Positions 23,354 through 30,295 of a stretch of DNA of 30,295 nucleotides are shown here, piece after piece (position 1 is the stretch's first letter; the number at the start of each line of letters is the position of its first letter). This DNA comes from Coraliomargarita_B sp036735565. GTDB lineage: Bacteria > Verrucomicrobiota > Verrucomicrobiia > Opitutales > Coraliomargaritaceae. The position numbers and the translations under genes are program-made. The DNA lies in contig DAINOC010000027.1 of assembly GCA_036735565.1 (NCBI GenBank), positions 1 through 30,295 of the forward strand. Direction: 5' to 3'. A model generated the notes under the pieces. The model did no database searches. It was not told the origin of the DNA and saw only the letters and a list, made by a program, of their open reading frames with translations.

Positions 23354-24222
23354 TCGCTACGGTATTCCGGTTGAATCAAAGTCTCCTTTTGGTCGCCCGA
23401 AACGATCAATTGTTCCAAAGCAATAAAGTCACAATCCCCCAGACCCCGGGCGATGCCTTCATCATAGATCGCCCGGCTGATCTGCGTAAGCGGAAGCTTC
23501 AGATCACCCGCCGCCGCGAGAGCGAGAGCCAGGTCCTTCCGCATGTGCTTTACAGAAAACTGGGGCGCGTCATCGCCCGTGCGCAGCTTGGGCTCTTTGA
23601 GCTCCGCCAGCCCGGAATGCGCCACATTCTCGCGCAACACCTCGTAAAAAACCTCATGCGGGAGCCCATAGTGCCGGGCCAAATGCCAGCCCTCGGTCAG
23701 GGCCTGCGAAACAGCCGCAATCTGTAAATTCATCGACAGCTTGACCGCCGCCGCCTGCTCCGCTCGGCCCAGATGGAAATACTTCCGGCTGATCGACTCC
23801 AAATAGCCCAGGCCACGCGCTACCACAGCGTCGGAGCCTCCCAGAAAAAACACCAGATCGCGCGATTCGGCAGCCGGCTTCGAACCCGTGAAGGGCGCTT
23901 CCAGATAATCACAGATCCCGGAGGCGCGCTCCGCGAATTGAGCCGCCGCCTGCGGCGAAATCGTGCTCGATTGGATGATCAGGGCCGACGGGGCGATGCC
24001 TGGCAACACCTGGTCCAACACCGAGGCCACCGCCGCCGGGTCGGCCACACAGATGTGCACCAGATCCGCCTCCGCTACGGCGGCCGATAAATCGCCGACA
24101 AACCCGGGAAAATCGGGTTGCGCCGTGCGGTTCCAGGCCCGCACCACATGTCCATCCTCACTATAGTGACGGGCCCATATCGAGCCAATGATCCCAAGTC
24201 CCACAACCGTAATCTTTGCCAT
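23350..24222 (-). CDS. NAD(P)-dependent oxidoreductase, 3-hydroxyisobutyrate dehydrogenase family
   Basis: 290-residue beta-hydroxyacid dehydrogenase: N-terminal Rossmann motif VVGLGIIGS (6-14), substrate-loop region EAPFTGSKPAAE (108-119), catalytic Lys161 in KLSMNL with Asn165, then the all-helical C-terminal half. The NRT at residues 31-33 after the second strand suggests NADP preference. Substrate cannot be assigned: 3-hydroxyisobutyrate, tartronate semialdehyde and succinic/glyoxylate semialdehydes are all possible in this family. The start at 24222 has AGGTGG four bases upstream, one of the better ribosome binding sites in the window; the longer frame to 24297 lacks one. It is coupled to the MRJP-like lipoprotein. 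Confidence 0.88.
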   Translation of the reverse strand: MAKITVVGLGIIGSIWARHYSEDGHVVRAWNRTAQPDFPGFVGDLSAAVAEADLVHICVADPAAVASVLDQVLPGIAPSALIIQSSTISPQAAAQFAERASGICDYLEAPFTGSKPAAESRDLVFFLGGSDAVVARGLGYLESISRKYFHLGRAEQAAAVKLSMNLQIAAVSQALTEGWHLARHYGLPHEVFYEVLRENVAHSGLAELKEPKLRTGDDAPQFSVKHMRKDLALALAAAGDLKLPLTQISRAIYDEGIARGLGDCDFIALEQLIVSGDQKETLIQPEYRSE

Positions 24223-24364
24223 CGCACCACCTAAGTTGAAGCCATCGCTGAACTCAACCAACAAACTGAAATTTACCCTGCCTAGCGGTGCCGCCACTCA
24301 AATCGGCGGCCCACCCAAAGGGCTAAGGAGACGACGGCGCAACACATAGATAAAAACGAACTAT

Positions 24365-24390
24365 TTGTTTAAAATGTTCTATTTAAACAA
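24365..24390. promoter_or_regulatory. Perfect 9-bp dyad upstream of sbtA, possible operator
   Basis: TTGTTTAAA (24365-24373) and its exact reverse complement TTTAAACAA (24382-24390) are separated by eight bases. This 26-bp AT-rich palindrome in a GC-rich setting lies 72 bases before the sbtA start and could bind a dimeric regulator. It has no T-run and lies upstream of the gene, so it is not a convincing terminator. Confidence 0.4.
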
Positions 24391-24461
24391 TATTCATGGA
24401 TCGGCTATGCTGCACCCAACACAAACCACCACGAGCCGAATCAACCCACTCACTACCAGCA

Positions 24462-24863
24462 ATGGATCTCTTCCAGGATTTTCTCGCCCAATTCACCCAA
24501 CAACTGCAATCCCCGACGCTCTCCTTCCTGATGGGTGGCGCGCTTATTGCCGCTACCGGCAGCAAGCTCAGTATTCCGAATCCGGTTTATCAGTTTGTGG
24601 TCTTCGTCCTCCTCATGAAGATCGGACTCAAGGGCGGCGTGGAGATCCGCGAAGCTCAGCTCTCCGAGATGCTCCTCCCGATGCTGTTTACCATTCTCAT
24701 CGGGGTGGTCATCGTTCTGGCAGGAAATGCCCTCCTCCGTCGACTCCCCGGTATAAGCCGAGCCGACGGTGCAGCCACGGCCGGGCTTTTCGGTGCGGTC
24801 AGCGCGTCCACTCTGGCAGCCGCCATGTTTATTACACTCGCTCATATCGTATTTGATATCTAA
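24462..24863 (+). pseudogene. sbtA: Shortened SbtA-type Na+/bicarbonate transporter (N-terminal half)
   Basis: 133 residues that match the start of the SbtA (DUF897) family: FLAQFTQQLQSPTLSFLMGGALIAATGSKLSIPNPVYQFVVFVLLMKIGLKGG, EIREAQLSEMLLPMLFTILIGVVIVLAG, and DGAATAGLFGAVSASTLAAAM. Family members have about 320-380 residues in two inverted five-helix halves. Here the frame stops (TAA 24861-24863) right after the substrate-site GAVSAST motif, so only about the first half is present. The last residues (MFITLAHIVFDI) look more like a hydrophobic protein end than like the next SbtA segment, so an internal deletion joining the two ends is possible. The gene is followed by sbtB as usual. It is probably non-functional unless a half-size form assembles as a dimer. 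Confidence 0.7.
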
Positions 24864-24871
24864 CCTAATGC

Positions 24872-25053
24872 GAATGGCACTTAGTTAAGGGTGTGAACCG
24901 ATGGCAAAGGCCGACGGCAATAGGATGTCCTGCGAGCTGATGGCCTCCCGTAGCCCGCAGCTTCAGCAAGGGTTTTGCTTACTTGAGCGAGCGGCGTAAA
25001 GATGCTTGCTGAAGCTGCGCACTACGACAACCCAGCTTAACTAAATGCCATTC
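24872..25053. mobile_element. 182-bp MITE-like element with 10-bp target duplication
   Basis: The ends are 18-bp terminal inverted repeats (GAATGGCAYTTAGTTAAG at 24872-24889; reverse complement at 25036-25053; one mismatch). Immediately outside both ends is the perfect direct repeat AACCTAATGC (24862-24871 and 25054-25063), a clear target-site duplication. Inside is a second inverted pair of 22 bp (24949-24970 and 25005-25026, 20 of 22 matching, core GCAGCTTCAGCAAG). No reading frame of note, so it must be moved by a transposase encoded elsewhere. It lies between sbtA and sbtB. The sbtA stop codon lies in the duplicated target, upstream of the element, so the insertion did not itself truncate sbtA. 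Confidence 0.85.
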
Positions 25054-25077
25054 AACCTAATGCACCCTTTTTCCATT

Positions 25078-25395
25078 ATGTTTCACCCGGCTTATAAACT
25101 CGTCGTCATCACCGAACACTTTCTCTGCGAGAAAGTCTGCAGCATCATCGAGGCCTCGGGCTGCAAGGGCTACACCATCGTGCCGGCCGGCGGAAAGGGT
25201 CAGCATTACACTCACCCCATGGTCGATAAAGCGACCGTGGTCGAGGGCTTCGACAATATCAAAATAGAAGTGGTCATCTCTAAGCTCGAACAAGCACAAA
25301 CCATCGCCGAGCGGGTCCTCGAAGATTGCCTTAAGGAATACCCGGGCATCATGTATGTCGAAGACGTGCACGTCTGCCGGCCTGAGCGCTTCTGA
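25078..25395 (+). CDS. sbtB: SbtB, PII-like regulator of bicarbonate transport
   Basis: 105-residue GlnB-like signalling protein (MFHPAYKLVVITEHFLCEKVCSIIEASGCKGYTIVPAGGKG...), with the ferredoxin-like beta-alpha-beta repeat and a T-loop region at about 41-55. SbtB proteins bind adenine nucleotides (including cAMP/AMP) and control SbtA. The C terminus here is VEDVHVCRPERF with a single Cys, and so lacks the paired-Cys CGPxGC redox loop known from cyanobacterial SbtB. The start at 25078 matches family starts; earlier ATGs at 25045 and 25060 lie in the MITE end and the target duplication. The gene looks intact although its transporter gene is shortened, so it may now serve another partner. Confidence 0.85.
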   Translation: MFHPAYKLVVITEHFLCEKVCSIIEASGCKGYTIVPAGGKGQHYTHPMVDKATVVEGFDNIKIEVVISKLEQAQTIAERVLEDCLKEYPGIMYVEDVHVCRPERF

Positions 25396-25412
25396 GAAGC
25401 CCTCGCCTTCGC

Positions 25413-26822
25413 CTAGTCACTCGGCAACGAGCGCCGCCACTCAGCGATCCGCCCCGCAACCTGTCCCGGTCCCGGCATCCCGGGCCGCTCGCGAGCGGCC
25501 AGTGCCCGCTGTAGATCAAAGACCTGCGACCAATCCTCACCCAGCGCCGCATGCACCTGGCGAACCGATTCGTAAGGTAACGCATCGAGTGGCTGCCCCA
25601 AGCGCTCGCTCAGTGCAACCAACGCACCTACCACATGGTGCGCCTCACGGAAAGGCACACCCTTCGTCACCAGATAGTCAACCACATCGGTGGCCAACAG
25701 CAAGGGGTCCGCAACCGCAGCAGCGCAGCGCCCCCCGTTGGGTTCGGTGCCGGGCAGACAGGCCGCGACAGTATCCAACATAAGCGTGACTTGATCAAAA
25801 CTGTCGAAGACCGGCGGCTTGTCCTCCTGAAGGTCTCGGTTGTAGGTCAGCGGCAGCCCCTTTACCATGGTCAAGAGCGTCTGCAGGTTGCCGGTTAAAC
25901 GGGCCGACTTCCCCCGAATCAGTTCAAAGGCATCCGGGTTTTTCTTCTGCGGCATCAGGCTGGACCCGGTGGTAAAGGCATCGGGCAGGCGCACAAAGCC
26001 AAACTCCGCACTGCTCCACAGAATGAAGTCCTCGGCCATCCGCGAAAGATGCACTCCGATCGTTGCGCAGGCCCCGGCGAAGGCGATAAAAGTATCGCGA
26101 TCGCTGACCGCGTCCATGCTGTTGCGGGTGATCTGCGGCAGGCCGGCCTCATCGATAAAGCCCAGCTCCCTGGCCACAAACTCACGGTCGATGGGCAGCG
26201 TCGTCCCGGCGATCGCCCCCGAACCGAGCGGGCAGACATTGGCCTGTGCCTTGACCGCAGCGATGGCCGTCCGGTCACGGGCAAACATCTCCACATAGGC
26301 CAGTAAATGATGCGCCATCGATACCGGCTGGGCACGCTGCAGGTGCGTATACCCGGGAATGATCGTCGCCTGGGTGCGCTCCGCGAGATCAACAAGGGCT
26401 CCGATCACCGAGCGTAGGGATTGATCGATCCCGTCGCAGGCAAATTTGAACCAGAGCCGCATGTCGGTCGCGATCTGGTCATTGCGGCTGCGGGCGGTGT
26501 GCAGCTTGGCCGCTGCCGGGACGCGGGCCGTCAGGGCCTGCTCGATGTTCATGTGGACGTCCTCAAGCGCGGGATCCCAGACGAACTCACCCGCCCCGAT
26601 CAGCGCCAGCAGGTCGTTGAGACCGTCGCAGATGGCCGCGGCCTCCTCGGCCGTGATCAAGCCAACGTGGGCCAGCATCCTGGCCTGCGCCTGGCTGCCC
26701 CGCACATCGAAGGGTGCCAGGCGACAATCAAAGGAGACGGACTCACCGATGCGCAGCATCAACGCATCCGGACCTTCCGCGAAACGTCCACCCCAAGTCG
26801 CCTGTTTTTTTCCATCTGCCAT
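25413..26822 (-). CDS. argH: Argininosuccinate lyase
   Basis: 469-residue cytosolic homotetrameric enzyme splitting argininosuccinate to arginine and fumarate, the last step of arginine synthesis. Clear family markers: WGGRFAEGPD at residues 10-19, EDVHMNIE (87-94), HTARSRNDQIATD (108-120), GYTHLQRAQP with His160, NSMDAVSDRD (234-243), and the fumarase/aspartase-superfamily signature GSSLMPQKKNPD (286-297) with the catalytic serine. Length is normal. The start at 26822 is chosen because MADGKKQATWGGRF fits the family. It lies 38 bases behind the PilT-type gene on the same strand; the two are functionally unrelated, and no other arginine genes are nearby. Confidence 0.96.
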   Translation of the reverse strand: MADGKKQATWGGRFAEGPDALMLRIGESVSFDCRLAPFDVRGSQAQARMLAHVGLITAEEAAAICDGLNDLLALIGAGEFVWDPALEDVHMNIEQALTARVPAAAKLHTARSRNDQIATDMRLWFKFACDGIDQSLRSVIGALVDLAERTQATIIPGYTHLQRAQPVSMAHHLLAYVEMFARDRTAIAAVKAQANVCPLGSGAIAGTTLPIDREFVARELGFIDEAGLPQITRNSMDAVSDRDTFIAFAGACATIGVHLSRMAEDFILWSSAEFGFVRLPDAFTTGSSLMPQKKNPDAFELIRGKSARLTGNLQTLLTMVKGLPLTYNRDLQEDKPPVFDSFDQVTLMLDTVAACLPGTEPNGGRCAAAVADPLLLATDVVDYLVTKGVPFREAHHVVGALVALSERLGQPLDALPYESVRQVHAALGEDWSQVFDLQRALAARERPGMPGPGQVAGRIAEWRRSLPSD

Positions 26823-26860
26823 AGCGTAAGACAATTTGCCGCGTTGCCGCTTTGGCAAAT

Positions 26861-28003
26861 CTAATTCAAGCGGGCCACGATCGCCGGATCGTTGGCGTGG
26901 GAGATGGCCTCTTCTTTGGAGATCACGCCCCGCTCCACCAGATCAATCAGGTGCTGCTCAAGGGTATTCATCCCCTCGTTTTGCCCGGTCTCGATCTTAC
27001 TGTAAACCTGGTGCAGCTTACCCGTGCGGACGATATTCGCGATGGCCTGGTTGTTCTTAAGCACCTCAAAGACAGGAACCCGGCCCTCGCCCGACTTTCG
27101 GGCAAGCAGCTTCTGGTTGATGGCAAAGGCCAGGGTGAAAGAGAGCTGTGCCGCAATTTCCGCAGAACGGCCCTCCGGGAACATGTCGATCAAGCGGCTG
27201 AAGGAGCCCTTCACATCCTTGGTGTGCAGGGTCGAGAACACGCAGTGCCCGGTCTCCGCCGCCGTCAGCGCCAACTGCGCCGTCTCGGCATCGCGAATTT
27301 CACCCACGTAGATGATGTCAGGGTTTTCGCGCAGCGCACTGCGCAACCCCCCCGAAAAACTTTCGAAGTGCTTTCCCACCTCACGCTGGGATATGAGGGA
27401 TTGCTCACTGCGGAAGACATATTCGATGGGGTCTTCAAGCGTGATGATGCGCAGCTTCCGACTCTTGTTGATGTAGTCCAGCATACTCGCAATCGTGGTC
27501 GACTTGCCGCTGCCGGTGACACCGGTAACCAGAATGAGTCCTTGATTAACCGAGACCAGCTCCTGCCAGACCCGGTCGTGCATGAAGCCGATTTCATCGA
27601 CCTCGGGGATGAACTTTGGCAACATCCGCATGACGCAGGCCAGGCCGTCGCGATCGCGAAAGACATTCAGCCGGAAGTTGATGTTCTGCTCCTCCCAGTT
27701 GAAAGCGGCGTCCAAATCCTGAAGCCGGTTACTTTCCAGCCGATGCCGCTGGTCCTCGGAAATCAGTGGAAAAACCAGCTCACGAATTAATTCATCTGTC
27801 AGCGGCTCCCCACCCTGAATCATCTCCAGGTCCCCGTCGTAGCGATAGCGCACCGGCTCGCCAACCTTCATGTGCAGGTCGGATATCCGCGAAATCCCGT
27901 CAATCTCGAGAGCCGGATCGGCAAAGCTATGGAGCAGATCAAAAATACTGTGTTGCCCACCCTGGGCTTGGTATACTTTTTTGTGGGGATCGTAGTCAGA
28001 CAT
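26861..28003 (-). CDS. Type IV pilus retraction ATPase (PilT/PilU family)
   Basis: 380-residue hexameric secretion-superfamily ATPase that powers pilus retraction. After a PAS-like N-terminal domain (about 15-130) come Walker A GVTGSGKST (161-169), the Asp box around Glu190 (IITLEDPIEY), the Walker B region NPDIIYVGEIRDAETA (227-242) with the AIRNLIRE-type region replaced by GGLRSALRENPD, and the His box HCVFSTLHTKD (253-263). It is longer than most PilT proteins (about 345) at both ends, which is closer to PilU-like forms. No other pilus gene is in the window. A longer frame to 28066 lacks a plausible start signal. Confidence 0.88.
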   Translation of the reverse strand: MSDYDPHKKVYQAQGGQHSIFDLLHSFADPALEIDGISRISDLHMKVGEPVRYRYDGDLEMIQGGEPLTDELIRELVFPLISEDQRHRLESNRLQDLDAAFNWEEQNINFRLNVFRDRDGLACVMRMLPKFIPEVDEIGFMHDRVWQELVSVNQGLILVTGVTGSGKSTTIASMLDYINKSRKLRIITLEDPIEYVFRSEQSLISQREVGKHFESFSGGLRSALRENPDIIYVGEIRDAETAQLALTAAETGHCVFSTLHTKDVKGSFSRLIDMFPEGRSAEIAAQLSFTLAFAINQKLLARKSGEGRVPVFEVLKNNQAIANIVRTGKLHQVYSKIETGQNEGMNTLEQHLIDLVERGVISKEEAISHANDPAIVARLN

Positions 28004-28137
28004 TACGGCAGGAGATGGTTTTACCCCGTGCTTGGCAAGCGTCCGGACAAACAAATTGCCACCCACACCGGGTGTGATTCCCCGAAATGACCGGACCTCC
28101 CTATTGACCCGACGCTGTGTGCACGTTCTCTAAAGCT

Positions 28138-29208
28138 ATGGAAAAGATCCTCGTGGCCCTATCCGGCGGTGTCGACAGCGCCGTTGCCGCCCTGCTCCTC
28201 AAAGAGCAGGGATATGCCGTATCGGGTGCCTATATCCGCACTTGGATGAATGAGGAGATGCCGCTCGCCGACTGCCCCGCCCAGCAGGATATCGAAGACT
28301 CCCGCGCCGTGGCCGCCCACCTGGGGATCGACTACGAGATCGTCAATCTCGTCAACGAATACCGCGAACACGTCGTCAACTACCTCGTGGAGGGCTACGA
28401 CCGCGGCTTCACCCCCAACCCGGATATGATGTGCAACCGGGAAATGAAGTTCGGGATCTTTCAGGACTTCGCACGCAACCAGGGCTTCGACGCCATCGCC
28501 ACCGGTCACTACGTCCGCAAGCTAGTGCACACCGACGGCAGCGTCGACCTGCTGGAAGGCCGCGATCAAAACAAAGACCAGACCTATTTCCTCGCCCTGC
28601 TGCGGCAGGAGCAGATCCGCCACGCGCTCTTTCCGGTGGGTGAATTGGAGAAAAGCGAAGTGCGCGCCCTCGCCGCACGGCACAGGCTGCCCAACGCCAA
28701 CAAAAAAGACAGCCAGGGCATCTGCTTCCTCGGCGATATGAATATCAGCCGCTTTCTCGAATACTACATCGAGGACAAACCCGGCAATATCGTGAACAGT
28801 GAGGGCAAAGTTCTGGGCCGCCACCGCGGGCTCCACCGCTACACCACCGGCCAGCGACGCGGTATCGGCGTGCCTTCCAACACCGACAACGAAGCCTACG
28901 TCGTGACCCGCCTCGATATGGAGCGCAATGAACTGGTCGTCGCCTTCGACCGACCGGACTCACCGGGCCTCTACACCTCGGAGGTCGAACTCTACGGGCT
29001 GAGCTTTACCAACCGGAAGATCGATACGAACTGCGATTTGCTCGCCAAACCGCGCTACCGCGACCCTTCACAAACGATCCGCTACACACCCACCGGTCCG
29101 GATACCGCTACGGTCACCTTTGCCGAGCCGCAGCGCGCCCTGGCCTCTGGTCAGGTGCTCGCCCTCTACGATGGCGAAACCCTGCTGGGCGGCGGCTTCT
29201 ACCGTTAA
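28138..29208 (+). CDS. mnmA: tRNA-specific 2-thiouridylase MnmA
   Basis: 356-residue enzyme that thiolates U34 of tRNA Lys, Glu and Gln, using sulfur passed from a cysteine desulfurase relay. Motifs: PP-loop SGGVDS (9-14), PNPDMMCNREMKF with catalytic Cys99, ATGHY (121-125), GRDQNKDQTYFL (141-152), and DSQGICFLGD with the second catalytic Cys196. The C-terminal beta-barrel contains HRGLHRYTTGQRRGIGV. Length is typical. The start at 28138 follows the family; an upstream in-frame ATG (28117) is seven codons earlier. Its stop codon overlaps that of the convergent DUF2071 gene in TTAA. Confidence 0.96.
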   Translation: MEKILVALSGGVDSAVAALLLKEQGYAVSGAYIRTWMNEEMPLADCPAQQDIEDSRAVAAHLGIDYEIVNLVNEYREHVVNYLVEGYDRGFTPNPDMMCNREMKFGIFQDFARNQGFDAIATGHYVRKLVHTDGSVDLLEGRDQNKDQTYFLALLRQEQIRHALFPVGELEKSEVRALAARHRLPNANKKDSQGICFLGDMNISRFLEYYIEDKPGNIVNSEGKVLGRHRGLHRYTTGQRRGIGVPSNTDNEAYVVTRLDMERNELVVAFDRPDSPGLYTSEVELYGLSFTNRKIDTNCDLLAKPRYRDPSQTIRYTPTGPDTATVTFAEPQRALASGQVLALYDGETLLGGGFYR

Positions 29209-29984
29209 ACCTGCGCCAACGGAAACACTCCCACGTCGACTCCGGCAGAGGCGATGGCATGGACCGGCGGCCCCGCAGGAATTGTCAATCCGCTACTTTC
29301 AAAGAGCGCTCCGGAATACTGCCCCAGCTCTACCGACTCGATCGGATAGGGCTCGTGATGCACCTGTCCGGTGAGCAATCGTCCCCGTTTGGCGTCGTAA
29401 GCAAAAAGCCGGTAACGCTCGACCAGGAAAAACTCCAGACTCCCGGGCTCCGCGTGAAAAGGCCGGCCACTCCGCGTCCATTCATAGCACTGCACCGCAC
29501 CCCATCCGGCAGCCTCTTTCAACTGCGATCGGTAGCGCACCTGCCGCCCCTTCTGCGTCACTTCGAAGCGCGCCCGCCGATAGTTTAAGTGGAAAAAGGT
29601 GCGTGCGATCCAGTTGGCGATGCGCTGGGGCGTGTCCAATGAGTAAAACCATACTCCCGGTCGACCGGTCGCATCCACCACGTAGGTGCGCAGATTCAAT
29701 TCGGGAAAGTTGGACAATCCCGGCACGGCCGGCAAACCCCGGGGGCGCACACCCCGCATCTGGAACGGCACGACTCCGAGCCACCCCGCCCCGTCAAAGG
29801 TATCAACCCAAAGCCCCGGCGGTAGGGTCGCCTGGATCACCGCCGCATCAAAGCGCCAGTGTAGAAACAGCAACGACTCCCAGCGCTGATACATCACCAC
29901 AGGAGTCGACGGGCGCTCACGTGCGGCCAGATATGGTCGCCATCGATCCCCCTCAGCACTGATTAGTCTTTCAGTCACCCTCAT
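29205..29984 (-). CDS. DUF2071 (YqjF-like) family protein
   Basis: About 259 residues. Family features: QRWESLLFLHWRFDAAVIQATLPPGLWVDTFDGAGWLGVVPFQMRGVRPRGLPAVPG near the N terminus, then FPELNLRTYVV, GVWFYSLDT and LVERYRLFA, and a C-terminal ESSGLTIPAGPPVHAIASAGVDVGVFPL. No enzymatic function is established for DUF2071 proteins, and none can be read from the sequence. The start is uncertain: ATGs at 29984, 30017 and 29894 are possible, none with a good ribosome binding site. Family members often begin just before the QRW motif, which favours 29984 or 29894. Convergent with mnmA and sharing a TTAA stop overlap. Confidence 0.82.
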   Translation of the reverse strand: MRVTERLISAEGDRWRPYLAARERPSTPVVMYQRWESLLFLHWRFDAAVIQATLPPGLWVDTFDGAGWLGVVPFQMRGVRPRGLPAVPGLSNFPELNLRTYVVDATGRPGVWFYSLDTPQRIANWIARTFFHLNYRRARFEVTQKGRQVRYRSQLKEAAGWGAVQCYEWTRSGRPFHAEPGSLEFFLVERYRLFAYDAKRGRLLTGQVHHEPYPIESVELGQYSGALFESSGLTIPAGPPVHAIASAGVDVGVFPLAQV

Positions 29985-30295
29985 CAATCGCACCCAACCC
30001 ACTTTCCTAACTCCCATCCATATCGGCCCGTCCCACCGCATCCGGCCCGGGCGGAGCCGGGCCCTCCCAGGGAGGGTCCAGCTCCCACCTTCGCTTCGCA
30101 AGCTTCGGCGGACACGCCGTCTGGACCATGGCACACGCGACCAACCCAAAACCTCGCCAACCAACTCCACTCTCGAAGCGCAGCGAAGACCCTCCGTCCG
30201 CGTCCTGCATCATGTCCGGCGTAGCTCGGAGAGCGTAGACGGAAGCTCAAAGAGCGAAGGACGGGCATCCCTCCAAAAGCACATCCGAACCCTCG
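29985..30295. other. Intergenic region at window end
   Basis: No gene I can support in these 311 bases; the DUF2071 frame runs partly through it. It contains GC-rich repeat-like segments: CTTCGCTTCGCAAGCTTCGG near 30087-30107 and a pair of related 21-bp units at 30221-30265. Confidence 0.5.
30221..30265. repeat. Two degenerate 21-bp tandem units
   Basis: GTAGCTC..AGAGCGTAG (from 30221) and GAAGCTC..AGAGCGAAG (from 30242) repeat with a 21-bp period. Each has an internal AGCTC/GAGCG partial inverted symmetry. Similar GGCGTAGCT/GCGAAGG segments occur between genes of many Verrucomicrobiota, from memory. Confidence 0.55.

Noticed and set aside
24365..24390. Dyad before sbtA as a terminator of the upstream region.
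   Set aside because: The upstream gene is transcribed in the opposite direction and begins, rather than ends, nearby, and no T-tract follows the stem.
24872..25053. The MITE-like element as the cause of the sbtA truncation.
   Set aside because: The sbtA stop (24861-24863) lies before the element and partly in the target duplication; removing the element and one duplication does not reopen the frame.

Overview
The window looks like a GC-rich chromosomal segment of a Gram-negative bacterium, most likely a member of the Verrucomicrobiota (Opitutae-like). This is inferred from four things: a PEP-CTERM protein, a complete succinate-propionate gene set, poor Shine-Dalgarno signals at most starts, and many degenerate intergenic repeats of a kind I associate with that phylum. 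I could not confirm the taxonomy without a search. No tRNA, rRNA or CRISPR array was recognised.

Layout. 131-5524 (all minus): tesA-like esterase, ABC ATPase and FtsX-type permease (YbbA/YbbP-like), then a CrtC/AttH lipocalin-like protein. Together they form a probable envelope-lipid module. 5525-6222 is a gene-free, repeat-rich stretch.

6223-19722 is a nearly self-contained methylmalonyl-CoA (succinate-propionate) island. On the minus strand, reading 14528 to 7734, are methylmalonyl-CoA epimerase, a 12S/MmdA carboxyltransferase, OadG, a biotin carrier (interrupted by a 100-N assembly gap), OadB, a succinate/acyl-CoA CoA-transferase and the MeaB GTPase. On the plus strand are a 5S/OadA-type carboxyltransferase (6223-7737), then MutA, MutB and a PduO-type cobalamin adenosyltransferase (14658-19722). 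Succinate would be activated with propionyl-CoA, rearranged by AdoCbl-dependent MutAB, epimerised, and decarboxylated with Na+ export through OadB, or its CO2 passed through the biotin carrier to pyruvate by the 5S subunit. The unusual point is that both carboxyltransferase types and the membrane pump sit around only one visible biotin carrier gene.

19751-24222 holds a PEP-CTERM protein, a secreted protein with a PD-(D/E)xK-like signature, a membrane-anchored coiled-coil protein, and a translationally coupled pair of a HIBADH-family dehydrogenase and a Yellow/MRJP-like lipoprotein. 24365-25395 holds a shortened bicarbonate transporter gene (sbtA) and its PII-like partner sbtB, separated by a 182-bp MITE-like element with 18-bp terminal inverted repeats and a 10-bp target duplication. 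25413-29984 holds argH, a PilT/PilU ATPase, mnmA and a DUF2071 protein.

The most distinctive non-genic signal is a set of short degenerate tandem arrays with a strict 7-bp period (1269-1296, 1328-1369, 8757-8805, 16812-16853, 19035-19190). They abut or overlap start and stop codons. Their sequences differ from array to array but the period does not.
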